The notes under the pieces: generated by a model
The model's database searches: none
What the model saw: only the letters and a program-made list of their open reading frames with translations
What the model was told of the DNA's origin: nothing
Made by a program: the position numbers and the translations under genes
Assembly: GCA_002359085.1 (NCBI GenBank)
Contig: DEQB01000010.1
Location: 1 to 6,631 of the forward strand
DNA length: 6,631 nt
DNA from: Erysipelothrix sp. UBA3377
GTDB taxonomy: Bacteria > Bacillota_I > Bacilli_A > Erysipelotrichales > Erysipelotrichaceae
Direction: 5' to 3'
Shown here: positions 4,886 to 6,631 of the stretch, piece by piece
How positions within the stretch are numbered: position 1 is the first letter of the stretch
How the letters are laid out: each line of letters opens with the position of its first letter

Positions 4886-6003
4886 GATTCGTATCCCAAA
4901 GTTACACGTGTGTTTTTAGGAATGACCAATACATTGTCATGGGTACCACTCAACGTCACATCAGGATCAACGGTTACCCCTTTATCCAAGATAACATAGT
5001 TAAGTTTCGCATTTTCTCCAATGGTACATCCAGACATAACCACAGAGTTTTTGATGTCGCTGCCTGGCTTCACAATAACTTTTCTAAAGAGTAATGAATT
5101 CTCAACATCGCCTTCAATTAAAGCATTGGTTGCGATTTGAGCATTTCTGACGACCACATCTTTACTGTAATACGTGGGTGCACCACTTTGAGACTTCGTA
5201 ATAATCGGAATACTACCATTGAAAAGGGCATTAAAATGATCCAATTCTAATAACTTCATACTCACATCAAAATAGTCTTGAATGGTGGTAATGGGTTCCA
5301 TAAATCCGGTGTATTCAAAGGCACTGACTTTATAGTCAAACATAAATTCTTTGATCACATGAGAAAGGTTCTCATAGAAGTGTGTTGCGCAGGCTTTGTC
5401 TAAGAGTTCATTCACAAGATCTACCTTTAAGAAGTACACTTCAGTGAGTGAGACATCTTTATGATTTCCGTTGAGGGAGATTACATAACCCTGCTCATCT
5501 ATTTCCAGTTTATCCAAACGACTGTAGTTACCTGCTTTATAAGTCACGGTAATGTCTGCTTCTTTGGCTTTGTGGTGTTTTAATATAGCTTCAATATCGA
5601 CTGTTTGGATGATTTCTCCACCCACAACAACGACATATTCTTCCTCTGATTTTTTCAAAAACTCGCGATGGTCTATATAGAAGTCATCCGTTCTTTCTTG
5701 GTGGATGTACTCAAAGCGTTTCCAAACTTGTTGGGAAAACGTAAACAGACCACCTTTAATGGATGAATCAAAATCCCATTCTTTACCACTACGAACATGA
5801 TCATAAATCGAGCGCCCACTGCCATCAATAAAGATAGCTGCTGACTCAACGTTTGCGTGGCTCATACTGGATAACATAAAGTCAATAATTCGATAACGAC
5901 CCGCAAAGGGTAAACTTGCGACCGGTCTGTGATTTGTTAAGGGTGTAAGGTAATCGGTGACACCACTTAAATTTAAGATTGCACAATACTTATTCTCTCT
6001 CAT
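4882..6003 (-). CDS. glgD: GlgD, regulatory-type subunit of ADP-glucose pyrophosphorylase
   Basis: A 373-residue GlgC paralogue. In Firmicutes GlgD pairs with GlgC to form a more active ADP-glucose pyrophosphorylase and has little activity alone. Residues 8-42 ([19 protein letters not shown]...[10 protein letters not shown]) align with the nucleotide-binding start of GlgC, but the GGxGTRL glycine loop is replaced by LSGVTDYL. The glucose-1-phosphate FxEKP motif is also absent where GlgC has it. Both fit a non-catalytic subunit. The C-terminal third is a left-handed beta-helix of hexapeptide repeats ([42 protein letters not shown]). The start is ATG at 6003: AGGAGG lies 8 nt upstream, whereas the in-frame GTG at 6012 overlaps that site. 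It overlaps glgC by 14 nt and glgA by 4 nt. Confidence 0.95.
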   Translation of the reverse strand: MRENKYCAILNLSGVTDYLTPLTNHRPVASLPFAGRYRIIDFMLSSMSHANVESAAIFIDGSGRSIYDHVRSGKEWDFDSSIKGGLFTFSQQVWKRFEYIHQERTDDFYIDHREFLKKSEEEYVVVVGGEIIQTVDIEAILKHHKAKEADITVTYKAGNYSRLDKLEIDEQGYVISLNGNHKDVSLTEVYFLKVDLVNELLDKACATHFYENLSHVIKEFMFDYKVSAFEYTGFMEPITTIQDYFDVSMKLLELDHFNALFNGSIPIITKSQSGAPTYYSKDVVVRNAQIATNALIEGDVENSLLFRKVIVKPGSDIKNSVVMSGCTIGENAKLNYVILDKGVTVDPDVTLSGTHDNVLVIPKNTRVTLGYES

Positions 6004-6631
6004 CTCTTGCACCTCCTACAACTTCGCCATACCCGATAACGAGTATTTCATCTTTCGTTCCATGTAAAATCGCACCATCTGCAATTTTAGCACCTTCGCC
6101 CACAATTGCATATTGGATGTCCGCATCCTTTCCAATGACGCTATTTGCCATGATGACTGAACCATATACATACGCATTGTTTCCGATTTTAACATCTTGA
6201 GAAATGATTGAATGTTTTACCGTGCCATCCACATAGACGCCATCTACGATCATGGACTCCGTTACATTTGAATTTGCGGATAAGAATTGCGGTGGACTTG
6301 CTTTATAGCGTGTATGAATACGCCACACATCATCTCTGATATTCAATTCATGATGGGGATCTAAAAATTCCATATTGGCTTCCCATAAACTTTCGATGGT
6401 TCCAACATCTTTCCAATACCCTTCAAATGGATATGCGAAAACTCGTTCAGCATTCTTTAAGTATCGTGGAATGACATCTTTTCCAAAGTCCATTAATTCT
6501 TTAGAAGTTGCTTGATCCTCCACCAAATATTTTCTAAGTTCTTGCCACGAGAATATATAGACACCCATCGATGCAAGTGTACTGATTGGTTCTGCGGGCT
6601 TTTCATGGAATTCAATAATGCGATTGGTTGA
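5990..6631 (-). CDS. glgC: Glucose-1-phosphate adenylyltransferase, C-terminal part, cut by window edge
   Basis: GlgC makes ADP-glucose from ATP and glucose-1-phosphate, the committed step of bacterial glycogen synthesis. The frame is open to the right edge, giving the last 213 residues of about 380. The first residues read [12 protein letters not shown], the glucose-1-phosphate-binding FxEKP motif (its Lys corresponds to E. coli K195), then [35 protein letters not shown] and [13 protein letters not shown], all family hallmarks. A beta-helix of hexapeptide repeats follows ([19 protein letters not shown]..., [19 protein letters not shown]) and mediates tetramer contacts and allosteric control. 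The ATG at 6568 is internal, not the start. The TAA at 5992-5990 lies inside glgD. The upstream genes and promoter are outside the window. Confidence 0.96.
   Translation of the reverse strand, partial: STNRIIEFHEKPAEPISTLASMGVYIFSWQELRKYLVEDQATSKELMDFGKDVIPRYLKNAERVFAYPFEGYWKDVGTIESLWEANMEFLDPHHELNIRDDVWRIHTRYKASPPQFLSANSNVTESMIVDGVYVDGTVKHSIISQDVKIGNNAYVYGSVIMANSVIGKDADIQYAIVGEGAKIADGAILHGTKDEILVIGYGEVVGGARDERE
6010..6015 (-). promoter_or_regulatory. Ribosome binding site of glgD inside glgC
   Basis: AGGAGG on the minus strand within the last codons of glgC, 8 nt before the glgD ATG at 6003. It excludes the upstream GTG as the start and couples glgD translation to glgC. Confidence 0.85.

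Noticed and set aside
6004..6012. GTG at 6012 as the glgD start
   Set aside because: It overlaps the AGGAGG that is 8 nt from the ATG at 6003, so it has no usable ribosome site.
5979..6200. Plus-strand open frame of 73 codons over the glgD/glgC overlap
   Set aside because: Antisense to glgC hexapeptide repeats; low-complexity Ser/Pro/Thr-rich translation typical of a reversed repeat region.
1..6631. CRISPR array, tRNA or rRNA gene, riboswitch, IS element with terminal inverted repeats
   Set aside because: No regularly spaced repeats, no cloverleaf ending in CCA, no conserved riboswitch core and no transposase with inverted ends were seen; the only repeats are the glgA/intron direct repeats described.

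Overview
The window looks like the chromosome of a low-GC Gram-positive bacterium (Bacillota, or a deep relative such as an Erysipelotrichia- or Acholeplasma-like lineage). The reasons are AT-rich DNA, strong GGAGG ribosome binding sites, a TTG-started uvrA, sigma-A-type promoters, and a glycogen operon with the two-subunit GlgC/GlgD ADP-glucose pyrophosphorylase typical of Firmicutes. glgD ends in TGA and all three glg frames read through on the standard code, which argues against the TGA=Trp mycoplasma code. I cannot name the genus.

Right half (3440-6631, minus strand): the 3' half of glgC (runs off the right edge), glgD and glgA form a tightly coupled operon with overlaps of 14 and 4 nt. 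It ends in an intrinsic terminator that starts in the glgA stop codon. GlgC and GlgD make ADP-glucose and GlgA polymerises it into the alpha-1,4-glucan. Left edge (1-1207, minus strand): the N-terminal ~402 codons of uvrA, the excision-repair damage sensor, with its own extended -10 promoter.

Middle (about 1252-3439): this is the unusual part. Exactly after the T-tract of the glgA terminator begins a group II intron of class C (5' GTGTGC, recognisable domain I, reverse-transcriptase fragments, domain V), oriented like glgA. Insertion right behind an intrinsic terminator is the hallmark of class C introns. There are two intron 3' halves in tandem, roughly three-quarters identical: a proximal, internally deleted copy (2688-3439) and a distal copy (about 1461-1775) that keeps domain V, domain VI and the 3' end. 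Both reverse-transcriptase genes are wrecks. Between them, on the opposite strand, sits one intact gene with its own promoter, encoding a 164-residue predicted lipoprotein of unknown function. About 330 bp next to it (1776-2110) hold only short broken reading frames that I could not identify.

Beyond the distal intron end is a second, truncated copy of the 3' end of glgA with its terminator (1277-1435). It is almost identical to the real glgA end over 135 bp, then abruptly differs at mostly synonymous positions, as if it came from another glgA allele. An 18-bp direct repeat brackets this fragment. My inference is that serial retroelement insertion, deletion and homologous recombination turned a simple glgA/uvrA junction into a small accessory island. 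I do not see an intact novel enzymatic system; the lipoprotein cassette and the mosaic duplication are the parts most worth following up.
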